Assembly (NCBI GenBank): GCA_949752795.1
Contig: OX457071.1
Span: 75,295,983 to 75,359,982, forward strand
Direction: 5' to 3'
DNA: 64,000 bases
Origin: Hyperoodon ampullatus
Taxonomy: Eukaryota > Chordata > Mammalia > Artiodactyla > Ziphiidae
Position 1 is the first letter of the stretch. Each line of letters begins with the position of its first letter. A program made the translations under genes and the position numbers. Shown one piece after another: positions 1 through 9,550 of this stretch. The notes under the pieces are model-generated. The model ran no database searches. It saw only the letters and a list, made by a program, of their open reading frames with translations, and was not told where the DNA came from.

Positions 1-97
1 CCCAGCCTCTACCACCCCCTGCACGGGCCGGCGAACAATAGCACAGCCCCGGGGCGCGGAGGCGCGCTCGCCGCGGCAGAGGAGTCGCTGGATGTTC

Positions 98-111
98 GTC
101 GCCCGGGAAAC
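98..111 (+). promoter_or_regulatory. RFX X-box-like motif 1
   Basis: The sequence gtcgcccgggaaac fits the 14-bp RFX inverted-repeat pattern GTHNYY-NN-RRNAAC at every constrained position; only the usual central AT is CG. RFX2, RFX3 and related factors bind such sites in promoters of ciliary genes. Function is inferred. Confidence 0.5.
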
Positions 112-614
112 GTGGAGTCGGAACAGCTCTTCAGAGCCAGTCTGAACTCCGGCCGGGAAGGTAGCAACCGGACGGGTTCACCGTCTCCGGCCCGAGGGGC
201 CCGAAGGTCCCGTCTTTTGCCCTGCAAATGAGGGGGGCGCAGGGGCCCTCGCGGCGGCGCCCGCCGGGGCCGAGTTCCTCGCCTGCTTCCCCGTGACTTC
301 CTGCCCACCGGAGCTCGGCGCGGGGTAGGCAGTCCCTCAAGAGAGCCCCGCTAACGTGCAGGAATGCTGAGAAAGGTAGGCGGGCTTTCTGTGCTGGTGG
401 TCACCCCTCCTTCACTTTTGGGGAGGGGACCACCCAGCAGCAGGTGGCTGAACTCCTGCGTCCGTGGCACGCTTTCTGAAGCGAGGGTGAGAGGAGGCGA
501 GGGGGAGCGGAGCGCTGGGTGAGCTGAAGGTTTGAGAAGTTACCGCGGCCCCAGCAGGTGCAGCGCAAGCGCCACGCTGCGCCCGGGAGGCGCGAGCACC
601 GGCCGGCGGCCCGC

Positions 615-628
615 GTCGCCATGGCAGC
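615..628 (+). promoter_or_regulatory. RFX X-box-like motif 2
   Basis: gtcgccatggcagc matches the X-box consensus GTHNYYATRRNAAC at 13 of 14 positions, with G for A at position 13. It lies in the first unit of the tandem duplication and overlaps a CCATGG start-codon palindrome. Confidence 0.5.
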
Positions 629-654
629 GGGGGCGGGGCCGAGCCGCAGCATGC

Positions 655-668
655 GTCGCCATGGCAGC
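655..668 (+). promoter_or_regulatory. RFX X-box-like motif 3
   Basis: This is the duplicate of motif 2, with the same 14 bases and the same single deviation, 40 bp downstream in the second unit of the tandem duplication. Confidence 0.5.
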
Positions 669-700
669 GGGGGGCGGGGGCCGAGCTGCGGCGTGCCTGG

Positions 701-713
701 GTTGCCGGGCGAC
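701..713 (-). promoter_or_regulatory. RFX X-box motif 4, perfect consensus with 1-nt spacer
   Basis: On the minus strand the sequence reads gtcgcc-c-ggcaac, an exact match to GTNRCC-N(0-3)-RGYAAC. It is the best single X-box in the window and lies 33 bp past motif 3. Confidence 0.6.
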
Positions 714-850
714 AGAAGGGCGCGGGGAGGGGCTCGCGCCGTCCCTGGGAGGTTGTCCGAGGACCAGACACCAAGTCTGGGGTTTCTTTGACGCTCGTTT
801 CCTGGCCGTTAACTTCAGCTTATTGGCAGCGCTCTCCTTTGGTTAGGGAA

Positions 851-1830
851 TCAGTCTTCTCGGCTACCACCTACTCAATGCCATAATACTCTTCTTTTGA
901 AAATACTCGGATTGTGGTCTGATGGAAGACGTGAAAAAGTAGGAAGATATTCCTTTCTAAAGCAACAACAAAAACGTGTACTGTTTCCTCGTTTTCAAGG
1001 ATATTCCTTAATTATTATCATGTTTAAAAACTAAAATAGAGTACGTGGTTTGGATCCATGAAAACGAATTGACCTTCGGCCTTTCCGACATATTAGCCAA
1101 AATCTTTGCTAAAGAAAAGCGCATACAACAGACAGCACTATTAAAAATTCAGACAGTCGCATCTTAAAATGTCTTAGAAAGACACGACTCTCACAATGCA
1201 CGTGAGAGAATTAATTTCATTTTATTTCACTGGGTATTTTCTTGCATGTAAATGTGCCAAATAATTTTGGCTTCTTATTTTAAAGGTTGTTTTAGCTCTA
1301 CACTACAGAATAAAGTTGACAAGGACTTTGCATGACCTTTTCCAGAGCAGTGACTGACAGCGACCGTAGTACTTCCCCCTACTCTTTTTTCCTTTTATCC
1401 TCCTATAGCTAAAAGTATCTTTTGGTGTTTTTCATCTCTTTCTCCAGATTTAAATTGCCAAAGACACGGGTCTGTTACCAGTACTTAAGATGTGTTCCAC
1501 ACACTAGTTTATTTCTTCCTCTTCCTCCATTTTAAAATTATCTACGTATCATTTATTTATTTGTGTATTCATTCATCAGACATGGATTGAGGTTCTGATA
1601 CGTGCTGTGTCCCTTGCTAGACTCCAGGGAAGAGGAGCAAGTGGTGGGAGGGACACACAAAGTTGCGTCAGAAAAATTCACCGCTTAGGGAGAGGCAAAG
1701 GCTGGGAAGTCATCAGAATCCACTATGATAGTTTCTCATCTAGAAATTCCACCCAGGATGACCCCTGCTACTGGCCAGGAGAGGTGCACTGATTATTCTT
1801 GCCCTTTCAAGGCAAAGGTAGCCATTTAAA
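851..1830. other. AT-rich unique sequence after the CpG island
   Basis: CpG drops sharply at about 850. No open frame, splice signal or young repeat stands out. Around 1,550-1,660 a 'tcattcat ... gtgctgtgtccctgctag'-like stretch resembles an old L2-type relic, at low confidence. Confidence 0.5.
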
Positions 1831-1834
1831 ATAC

Positions 1835-1965
1835 GAGGAAGATGACACTCATAAAAGTACAGTAATATGGCCCAGGACTTACAGTCAGTAAGTGGTAAAG
1901 TCAGGATCCAAATTCAGATATGGTTCCTAAGACATGCGGCTTCTGAAGCATTAAGCCATTTGACC
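1835..1965 (-). repeat. MIR SINE fragment, ancient
   Basis: It reads as the reverse of the MIR core: a degraded 'gaggaagatga', then 'cttacagtcagtaagtggtaaagtcaggatccaaattcag', matching the MIR segment for 'ctgaatttggatcctg...cactta'. Divergence is high, as expected for this mammal-wide family. Confidence 0.55.
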
Positions 1966-2240
1966 CTATGTCCCTACTAACCAAATTACCATATTTTGAA
2001 TTTTGTGAATTTCCACCAAAAAAAAACCCAACTATGCAGTTTCCTTTTTGGTTGAGCTATTTTTAAAGTCAGGTATTTCAAAAGTCAAATATGAATTGCA
2101 TTTCTCAAGAATGTATGGTTTTCCTACTGAAATGTTGCTATCGTCAATAATCTTGTTTTCAGGGGTTCCCAAGTAGTTAATGAGAAAATTAAGATTTGGT
2201 TATTCAAATCGTGTTTTAAGAATATTGGAGATACTTGTGT

Positions 2241-2561
2241 TTTTTTAAAAAATTATTTAATTTATTTATTTTTGGCTGCATTGGGTCTTCATTGCTCCAC
2301 ATGGGCTTTCTCTAGTTGCGGTGAGCGGGGGCTACTCTTCGTTGCGGTGCACTGGCTTCTCATTGTGGTGGCTTCTCTTGTTGCGGAACACGGGCTCTAG
2401 GCATGTGGGCTTCAGTAGTTGCAGCATGCAGGCTCGGTAGTTGTAGCTTACGGGCTTAGTTGCTCCAAGGCATGTGGGATCTTCCCGGACCAGGGCTCGA
2501 AGCCATGTCCCCTGCGTTGGCAGATGGATTCTTAACCACTGTGCCACCAGGCAAGTCCCGG
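2241..2561 (-). mobile_element. CHR-type tRNA SINE, long form
   Basis: The minus-strand copy begins with its T-rich tail (minus-strand poly(A)) and ends with the SINE head (ccaccaggcaagtccc). It has the long-form body with repeated 'agttgtggctcacgggctta' modules absent from the short form. A 9-bp target-site duplication, tacttgtgt, lies at 2232-2240 and 2562-2570. The head is mutated (aggcaagtccc for agggaagtccc), so it is not very young. Confidence 0.9.
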
Positions 2562-2570
2562 TACTTGTGT

Positions 2571-3129
2571 ATTAAAGCGTTCTGTTGTACAAATTGTTAC
2601 ACAATTAGAATTCTTTAAAGCAAAGTACATTACTTCGTTAGCATTCAGGTTTTTATTACCTTTCCTGATTTTAAATGTTTTCAGTCAGATTTGTTAACTT
2701 CTTCTGGCATTGTCTTTAGATAGGTGATAATTGGAAATTGCTGTGTGGAAAGTTGTCCTAAAAAGTTCAGACATGTACCTGGCTTGACCTGCAGTGAGAT
2801 TTCACTCCATATACCCCGTCACAGCCCTGAAAACCACGTTGAACTAATTTCATAAGTGTTTTTACAGTTAAAGTGTTATTTTCCTGAATAGATTGCAGGA
2901 TCGATGAAGGCAGGAACCAGATCTTTTGTGTCTTTAGAATCTTTCTCTTAATACCAGCTACAACACTCTTCATAAATCTTAACTGGCAGGAGAAACAAAA
3001 ATAAACTTTATCAGGCCAACAAAATATAGAGTACAAGAAATAATCCTTTAAAATATATAAGATTCAGAGTCACAGAAGTTATAATTATTTGTTGATTTTT
3101 TTTCCATGATACCTCACTGTAAAATTCTA
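2571..3129. other. Unique AT-rich sequence
   Basis: No gene is seen. A stretch at about 2,880-2,960 (gaaggcaggaaccagatcttttgtgtc) weakly resembles an L2 3' region. The rest is unclassified. Confidence 0.45.
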
Positions 3130-3139
3130 GGTAGTACCT

Positions 3140-3460
3140 TTTTTTTTTTTTTTTAAGATGTTGGGGGTAGGAGTTTATTAATTAATTAATTTATTTTTGC
3201 TGTGTTGCGTCTTCGTTTCTGTGCGAGGGCTTTCTCTAGTTGTGGCAAGCGGGGGCCACTCTTCATCACGGTGCGCGGGCCTCTCACTATGACGGCCTCT
3301 CTTGTTGTGGAGCACAGGCTCCAGACGCGCAGGCTCAGTAGTTGTGGCTCACGGGCCTAGTGGCTCCGCGGCATGTGGGATCCTCCCAGACCAGGGCTCG
3401 AACCCGTGTCCCCTGCATCGGCAGGCAGACTCTCAACCACTGCGCCACCATGGAAGCCCC
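3140..3460 (-). mobile_element. CHR SINE with features of both long and short forms
   Basis: The exact 10-bp TSD ggtagtacct flanks the element (3130-3139, 3461-3470). The middle contains 'gagcacaggctccagacgcgcaggctcag', as in the short form, followed by the long-form module 'tagttgtggctcacgggcctagtggctccgcgg'. The head has gctcgaacccgtgtcc, as in the long form. It therefore looks like an intermediate between the two subfamilies. Confidence 0.9.
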
Positions 3461-3549
3461 GGTAGTACCTATTTTGCAGATAGAAATTTTTACCCCAATT
3501 AATTATCCATAGATGATCACAGAAGGTAGGAAAAGAATTAACAAGACTT

Positions 3550-3616
3550 ACGGTGACTAGTATTTAAGTATTTTCCAGTGTGTTATCTTAATTGAACCTC
3601 ACAACAACCCTGAAAG
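3550..3616 (-). repeat. MIR fragment, part 1 (split by an LTR)
   Basis: The stretch 'gtgttatcttaattgaacctcacaacaaccctgaaagtg' is the reverse of the MIR 3' half. The element resumes after the LTR-like insert at about 4,113. Confidence 0.6.
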
Positions 3617-4112
3617 TGTAGGGGAGGAAAACCTTTTCCTCTACCCTCTGGTTTTTTGGCTGGTCTAATCATTTAATTGACATAAGACAGATTAACAGGA
3701 GAAAAACAAATTAGTTATGTACGTAGGGGAGTCCCAAAGATATGAGACCCAAGGGCAGGTCGGGCAGCTGAGGCTTCTATACCATCCTGAGCTGAGGAAT
3801 GGGATGGGGGCCTGAGGCTTCCAAGGGGAAGAGGGTCATGCACAGGACAGTAAGAAGACAGATGTTTGGTAAGTTGATGGTTTCCCTGCCATATAGGTAG
3901 GTCATTCAGATAAAAGTGATCTCTGGTAATAGCTCTCTCTCTCTCTGAGTCTGGCCCCAGTCTCAATTCCTTTAGGAAATTGAGGGGGAGGTAAAAAGCC
4001 CCTCCTGGGTCTCTTGGGCCCCGATGCTCTTCAGCTCAAAACAATCCACGTGCTGAAGTGGCACATTTTGGGGAGGCTCGTTCGGAACCCCTTCAAAGGG
4101 ATTCACATCACC
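3617..4112 (-). mobile_element. LTR-type insertion (probable solo LTR of an endogenous retrovirus) within a MIR
   Basis: About 495 bp interrupt a MIR element. Read on the minus strand the insert begins TG (tgatgtgaatccc) and ends CA (cctcccctaca), as LTRs do. The sequence is unrelated to the SINEs and LINEs here and has no protein-coding internal region. I could not find a clean TSD, so the ends may be off by some bases. It resembles an ungulate class I LTR from memory, but the family name is not certain. Confidence 0.55.
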
Positions 4113-4215
4113 AATTTTTTTTTTAATGTATGAGAAAACAGAAGCTCAGAGAAGTTGAGCGTCTTGGTCAGAGTCACCCAGCAAGGGAGAGTCACATCTT
4201 CTGATGAAGTCAAGT
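4113..4215 (-). repeat. MIR fragment, part 2
   Basis: 'gagaaaacagaagctcagagaagttgagcg' followed by 'gtcacccagcaaggg' is the reverse of the MIR core and continues the fragment that stops at 3,616. Confidence 0.6.
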
Positions 4216-4448
4216 GATGCCCTTGCAAACCAGACACGCCTGTGAGCTCTGGGGGCCTGAGCCTCTTGACAGACCTGGGGAGTCTGGGTGGAAAATGCCT
4301 TCTCTCCCTCTCACCTCCCCCAGGCTCCCCCTCTGTCTGGGAAGAAGGCGAGGGAACCTCTTTCAAAAGACAAGCAAAGCAAGAGGCAGGGCAGAAGGAA
4401 GGGGGAACCAGTGTTCAGAGTTGGTGGTGGGGAGACCCGGGGGAGGGG

Positions 4449-4822
4449 TGTGCTAGTCTCCGAGGGCTTCTGTAACGAAGTATCCCAGGCTGGCAGGCTT
4501 AAACCACACACCTGTACTGCGTCACAGCTCTGGAGGCCGGAAGTCAGCAGGGTGGGTTCTTCAGAGAACTCCCTCCTCGGCTGGCTGATGCCTCCTCTTT
4601 GCTGTGCCCTCATGTGGTCCTCCCTCCGTGTGTGTCTCTGTCCTAATCTCTTCTTGTTATGGCACCTGTCCTCTTGGATTAGGGCCCACCCATCTGACCT
4701 CATTTTACCATAATTGCCTCTTTAAAGGCCCCAGTCGCCAAATACGGTTGCATTGGGAGGTCCTGGGGGTTAGGACTTCAGCAGATGAATTTTGAGGGAA
4801 CTCATTTCAGCCCATAATAGAG
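4449..4822 (-). mobile_element. MaLR (MLT1/MST-type) LTR, ancient
   Basis: The plus strand reads as the reverse complement of a MaLR LTR: a degraded 'gctgctataacaaa' start, 'cagctctggaggccggaagtc', 'tgtgccctcatgtggtcc', 'gattagggcccaccc', 'tgacctcattttacc' and 'ttaggacttcagcagatgaattttgagg'. The order and spacing are those of the family. Confidence 0.75.
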
Positions 4823-6063
4823 ACTAAGGAAAGTGAACTTGGTCTATGACCCAGAAGACAAGACATTTCAATTGCTTTACGGTTCCCATTAGTTTTCTCT
4901 CCTGGCACCGATCAACGTTTGGGTGAGTCGTGGCAGTTTTTTACAACAGTATATTCCACCGGACGTATAAAGAAAACAAAGAGATTCAGAACTGGACTCT
5001 TCTGTATTTAGCTTGCTTTATACTTTATTTTCACTCTCACCTCTGCAGGGCCAGCTTACAACCTTGTCACATTTTGACGAGGGCAGACAAAGCTGATGAT
5101 GACCCCCATTTCCAGCTAGGTGTGACCTGTCTCTCTGCCTTTTTCAGTGCCGTGGAGTGATTTGAGTCACGTGCACTGCCTGGGAAGCATGATAAACCCA
5201 ATGAAAATGAAATCACAATACTGAAAGGACAGGGAGGCGTAGATTTTACAGCCCTCAGAGCCATGAAGATAAAAGCTAGGGCAACCTTCCATCTGAATGG
5301 CATTTTCCATGCTTATTTCTAACAAGATATGCTCAGCATCGTGTTTCAGACTGTGGAAGGTAGCCAGAAGAATTTGAAGGTTTTCTCTGAGGCACTGAAC
5401 AACTTACAAGGTTATAATTGGAATGTATTGCAAAGACTCAAATTATGAAAATGCTGTGGTCATAGAATATCAGGGACCAGAGGGAAGCCTGCAGGTCTTG
5501 TAGCCAGTGCCTGGCCCTTGGCTGGACTCCACAGAACCTGCTTTGTGAAGGCAGGAATCCAGGCTAGGTTTCAAGATAGCCCGAGAAGGTTCCAGAGTTT
5601 CCTGCAATAAAGGTTTCAGTATTCACCAAGCATCAGGGTCTCAAAGGACTTTTGTTTGTTTCCTCGATTTCCTTCATTACTTCATATTTTGCCGTCAGAA
5701 AAGGTAGACCGTGGGTGTCCACTTTTTTGCATGGAATAGCTTGTCATTTGCTAAAGGAGTCTTAATATGTCATTTCTTGGCTCTTTTTGGTAAGTTGAAT
5801 GGAAACTCTGTCCATTGTGACGAATCTGTTTCTATCACAGTCCCAGGGAAGCCGCCCCTCACCATCCTGAGTTGTGGGTTGTTTTTTATGTCTTCACCGC
5901 CCTTGCTTGAGTTGTGACTTTTGAGGGCTGTCCTATTTACTTCTAATCTTGAGGCCCTGGACTCTATTCTGAAATATCCTTATGGAAGAATGTGTATCCC
6001 ATACACTTGGGGAAGCTTTTTCCAGGAATACCAAAAGCTTTCAAAATGTGCTCTTTGGATGGC
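4823..6063. other. Unique sequence, no gene seen
   Basis: Several short open frames occur but none has coding character, splice context or a recognisable domain. No young repeat is present. Confidence 0.5.
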
Positions 6064-6077
6064 ATCCAGCAGCTTTC

Positions 6078-6674
6078 GTTTTTTTGTTTTTGTTTTTTAA
6101 CATCTTTATTGGAGTATAATTGCTTTACAATGGTGTGTTAGTTTCTGCTTTATAACAGTGAATCAGCTATACATTTACATACATCCCCATATCCCGTTCC
6201 TCTTGGGTCTCCCTCCCACCCTCCCTATCCCACCCCTCTACGTGGTCACAAAGCACCGAGCTGATCTCCCTGTGCTATGTGGCTGCTTCCCACTAGCTAT
6301 CTATTTTACATTTGGTAGTGTATATATGTCCATGCCACTCTCTCACTTCATCCCAGCTTACCCTTCCCCCTCCCTGTGTCCTCAAGTCCATTCTCTACAT
6401 CTGCGTCTTTATTCCTGTCCTGCCCCTAGGTTCTTCAGAACCTTTTTTTTTTTCTTTAGATTCCATATATATGTGTTAACATACGGTATTTGTTTTTCTC
6501 TTTCTGACTTACTTCACTCTGTATGACAGACTCTAGCTCCATCCACCCCACTGCAAATAACTCAATTTCGTTTCTTTTTATGGCTGAGTAATATTCCATT
6601 GTATATATGTGCCACATCTTCTTTATCTATGCATCTGTCGATGGGCGCTTAGGTTGCTTCCATGTCCTGGCTAG
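6078..6674 (-). mobile_element. LINE-1, 5'-truncated, with intact TSD
   Basis: The plus strand starts with the reverse of the cetartiodactyl L1 3' end (ttaacatctttattggagtataattg) and runs into the reverse of ORF2 (gctgagtaatattccattgtat). The 14-bp TSD atccagcagctttc occurs at 6064-6077 and 6675-6688. Only about 600 bp were inserted, so this is a dead, 5'-truncated copy. It is relatively young, judged by the exact TSD. Confidence 0.93.
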
Positions 6675-6688
6675 ATCCAGCAGCTTTC

Positions 6689-7380
6689 CACAATGGGTGG
6701 TTTCAGAAACAGGTTCATGTGTGAACCAGCTATCATCATCCCAGCCCAAAAGGAATGTGTCCTCCTCAGAGCAGTGCATGCTTAATCAGGGAGGGGCTGG
6801 ATGCTAGTGCCTGGAGTTTGAAAAGTCAGCCTTGAAAGTTAGTGCAAGTTCCTGAAGGGCAGAACTATACATTTCCCCTTCGGATTCGAGCCAGACGTTT
6901 GTCTCCCTGGTCAGTTGTGCATATCGCCTGGCACAGGTCCAGGAGGTGGGTTGGTCTGTTCAACGGCTGCTTCTAGAACACCTTTAATTAAGATCTCCCC
7001 TCAGAGGCACTCCCCTCAACTTAGGAGAAAAGAAGCCAACACTGATGTATGAAGAGTGAGGAGGAACTGCTGTTCATGGCTGTTCGTGACTTCCCCAGGC
7101 TTTGGCCCAGTGAAGTACCCTTCATCCCTCTACACTACTGGAGAAGGTCATGACCTTGAAGTGGCCTGGAAGTTCCCAGGCTTTCAGGGAGTATTTCTCA
7201 GGCTGCAGGGCATGAGAAGACATGTCATGGACTTTCTCCTCAAGCAGCTGATACTCTAGCTCAGGGTAAACAGATGTGAAAATAAGAAAGCACAATTCAA
7301 GGCTGTGTCGTGTACACGCTGGTAGGTGTGCTCCAGACACTAGGAACAGTTGCTCGAGGTGGGCTCAGCAGGCAGAGAAT
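6689..7380. other. Unique sequence between two LINE-1 insertions
   Basis: No coding signal is seen. Positions 6,850-6,960 (cctgaagggcagaac ... cgcctggcacaggt) faintly resemble an L2 element. Confidence 0.45.
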
Positions 7381-7496
7381 TGCATCCTCTGGTTTTTTTT
7401 CTTTATTTTCTTTATGTTTAAAAAATTTTTATTTTATATTGGAGTCTAGTTGACTTACAATGTTGTGTTAGTTTCAGGTGTACAGCAAAGTGATTC

Positions 7497-7498
<2 letters not shown>

Positions 7499-7540
<42 letters not shown>

Positions 7541-7541
7541 C
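7499..7541. repeat. (AT)n microsatellite in L1 3' UTR
   Basis: About 20 AT units, broken once by GT, expanded from the 'gattcagttatatat' segment of the L1 3' UTR. Confidence 0.95.
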
Positions 7542-7759
7542 TCTTTCAGGTTCTTTTCCCATATAGGTAGAGTTCCCTGTGCTACACAGTAGGTCCTTGT
7601 TGATTATCTATTTTATATATAGTAGTGTGTATGTGTTAATCCCAAACTCCTAATTTATCCCTCCCCACCATGTGTCCCCTTTGGTAACTGTAAGTTTGTT
7701 TTCTATGTCTGTGAGTCTGTTTCTGTTTTGTAAACAAGTTCATTTGTATCATTTTTTTA

Positions 7760-7974
7760 TTTTTTATTATTAATTTTTTTTTGCGTTACGCGGGCCTCTC
7801 ACTGTTGTGGCCCCTCCCGCTGTGGAGCACAGGCTCCGGATGCACAGGCTCAGCAGCCATGGCTCACGGTCCCAGCCGCTCCGCGGCATGTGGGATCCTC
7901 CCGGACCGGGGCACGAACCCGTGTCCCCTGCATCGGCAGGCGGACTCTCAACCACTGCGCCACCAGGGAAGCCC
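7760..7974 (-). mobile_element. CHR SINE, short form, nested in LINE-1
   Basis: A 15-bp TSD, tgtatcattttttta, flanks it at 7745-7759 and 7975-7989. The tail is T/A mixed rather than pure T. The head is accaggg-aagccc, the B-box region is present (ggcacgaacccgtg reversed), and the body is near consensus. Confidence 0.95.
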
Positions 7975-8543
7975 TGTATCATTTTTTTAGATTCCACATA
8001 TAAGTGATATCGTATGGTATCTGTCTTTGTTTGACTTACTTCACTTAGTCTGATAATCTCTAGGCCCATCCAAGTAGCAGCAAATGGCATTATTTCATTC
8101 TTTTTACGGCTGAGTAGTATTCCATTGTGTATATGTACCACATCTTCCTAACCCATTCCTATGCTGATGGACATTTAAGCTGCTTCCGTGTCTTGACTGT
8201 TGTGAATAGTGCTGCTGTGAACCTTGGGGTGCGATGCATCCTCTTTCCTCACTGTGGCTTCTCAGATGCAGATCTCCTTCAAGTTCCCATCACCCCAGCC
8301 CCTTAACCTGGCCCTTTCCTGCTTTTCCAGTGAGGATGCTCAAGAAATCCTATCTCAGATGAGTTTAAACCAGGGTGAATCTGTCCACAGGATCCGAAGC
8401 CTTTATACTCCTGGGAGCTCCCTCAGGATTGGATGGACATAAAGAAGGGGCTGGGCTGAAGGAGCAGGAGAGAGGCCACTTCTACTGTCTCATCCTGGAT
8501 GGAGTTCATAGGGCCTTGGAAAGCCATCGAGAGACTGCCTGAG

Positions 8544-8754
8544 GGCTTCCCTGGTGGCACAGTGGTTGAGAGTCCGCCTGCCGGTGCAGGGGACGTGGGT
8601 TCGTGCCCCAGTCCAGGAAGATCCCACATGCCGCGGAGCGGCTGGGCCCGTGAGCCACGGCCGCTGAGCCTGCGTGTCCGGAGCCTGTGCTCCGCAACGG
8701 GAGAGGCCACAACAGTGAGAGGCCCGCGTACCGCAAAAAAAAAAAAAAAAAAAA
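8544..8754 (+). mobile_element. CHR SINE, short form
   Basis: Plus orientation: the A-box tggcacagtgg follows the head and the B-box ggttcgtgcccc lies at about 8,599. It ends in a run of about 20 A. The 12-bp TSD agactgcctgag is at 8532-8543 and 8755-8766. Confidence 0.95.
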
Positions 8755-8766
8755 AGACTGCCTGAG

Positions 8767-9399
8767 TATTCGTTTCAAGGACAGAAGGATATGTAGGCAA
8801 CGTAAGAACAGGAGGCTGTGCGCATGGCCACAGCAGGCAGAGAGGAGAAAAAAAGTGGTCCAAACCCTAGGTGGTGACAGGATAGGGCACCTGCTACTGG
8901 TCCTTTCCTGAGACCATGGGAAGAAAATAAACATGGCGGCTAGGAAGCCAGCTCTGGGATACAGACGTGTGCCCTGGGGTTATACCCCTGGAAGCTCTGT
9001 GCTCCCCACTCCTGAGCTCTGTACTCCTCACCCACTGGGGCCCAGACCCCCCTCCCCCATGACGATCATCAGTGATTTGGAGCTGGAGGGTCCACTGCAG
9101 AGAGAGCAGAGTCTCTGATTCCATGGGTCCTGGCACTTGGAGCTGGCACAGTCAATTCTGTTGTAGGGGGTTAGGTCTGCAGGTGATTTTTAGCACACCA
9201 CTGTTTCTTGTGCTTGTGTTAGGTATTTGGGGCTGGCCCAGGGACCAGTTCTGTATATCCTATTTGTAAGGAAAATATATGCTGAACTTGAAGCAAGTGA
9301 AATGTATGTTTGAGCAGCAAGCCTTTGTGAAATGAAGATCAGGGCAACTGGGAATTTTATCTGGACAGCCCAGGCATGGAGGAATGAGCATTAGCGGAA
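8767..9399. other. Unique sequence
   Basis: No gene or clear repeat is seen. The open frames are short and overlap on both strands. Confidence 0.45.
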
Positions 9400-9550
9400 G
9401 GTGGGGAGACCTGGGTACAAATATCATCTCTAATACAAATTCACAAATTTTAGCAAAAAGCGAGATTCCCCGAGAGTTGTTATCTGTAAGAAGAGGGACT
9501 TGATTAGATGATTTCCGAGGTCCCGCTGTGTTCTGGAATTCTGCTCGTTC
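9400..9550 (+). repeat. MIR-like SINE relic
   Basis: 'gacctgggtacaaatatcatctctaatac' then 'gttatctgtaagaagagggacttgattagatgatttccgaggtccc' follows the order of a MIR-type element in sense, with a degraded core. Confidence 0.5.

Larger units (their letters stand above)
614..693. repeat. 40-bp tandem duplication inside the CpG island
   Basis: Two near-identical units start with cgtcgccatggcagcgg at 614 and 654. They differ by a small G-run change and a few substitutions near their ends. Each unit carries a CCATGG palindrome, which offers an ATG in good Kozak context on both strands, and an RFX X-box-like motif. The 40-bp period is not a multiple of three, so the two ATGs lie in different frames. 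Confidence 0.85.
1..850. promoter_or_regulatory. CpG island, probable promoter of a CpG-type (possibly ciliary) gene
   Basis: The segment is very GC-rich and dense in undepleted CpG, unlike the AT-rich sequence that starts near 850. It holds GC boxes (gggcgggg near 630-640 and 671-680), four RFX X-box matches (98-111, 615-628, 655-668, 701-713) and no TATA box, which is typical of a housekeeping or ciliary gene promoter. Plus-strand donor-like sites occur at 376 (aaag|gtaggc), 487 (gagg|gtgaga) and 519 (ctgg|gtgagc). The minus strand also has an ATG in a strong Kozak context (gctgccATGGcg), opening a short Arg/Ala-rich frame that starts MATRAAGRCSRLPG and reaches a possible donor (gcg|gtaact), so a bidirectional promoter is possible. 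No protein family is recognised on either strand. The window edge cuts the island on its left side. Confidence 0.85.
7391..8234 (-). mobile_element. LINE-1, 5'-truncated, interrupted by a SINE
   Basis: It runs from the reverse of the L1 3' end (tattggagtctagttgacttacaatgttgtg) to the reverse of ORF2 (gctgagtagtattccattgtg). The 10-bp TSD tgcatcctct is at 7381-7390 and 8235-8244. A CHR SINE at 7760-7974 was inserted later. An (AT)n tract at 7499-7541 sits in the 3' UTR. Confidence 0.92.

Noticed and set aside
8544..8754. tRNA gene with A and B boxes
   Set aside because: The boxes belong to the Pol III promoter of the CHR SINE. No cloverleaf with a complete acceptor stem is present.
8499..8765. 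Open frames of 60-100 codons with the peptide VVESPPADAGDTGSCPGPG and its antisense partner, at many places in the window
   Set aside because: They lie within CHR SINEs on either strand. The SINE consensus happens to lack stops in several frames; the recurrence reflects SINE copies, not a gene family.
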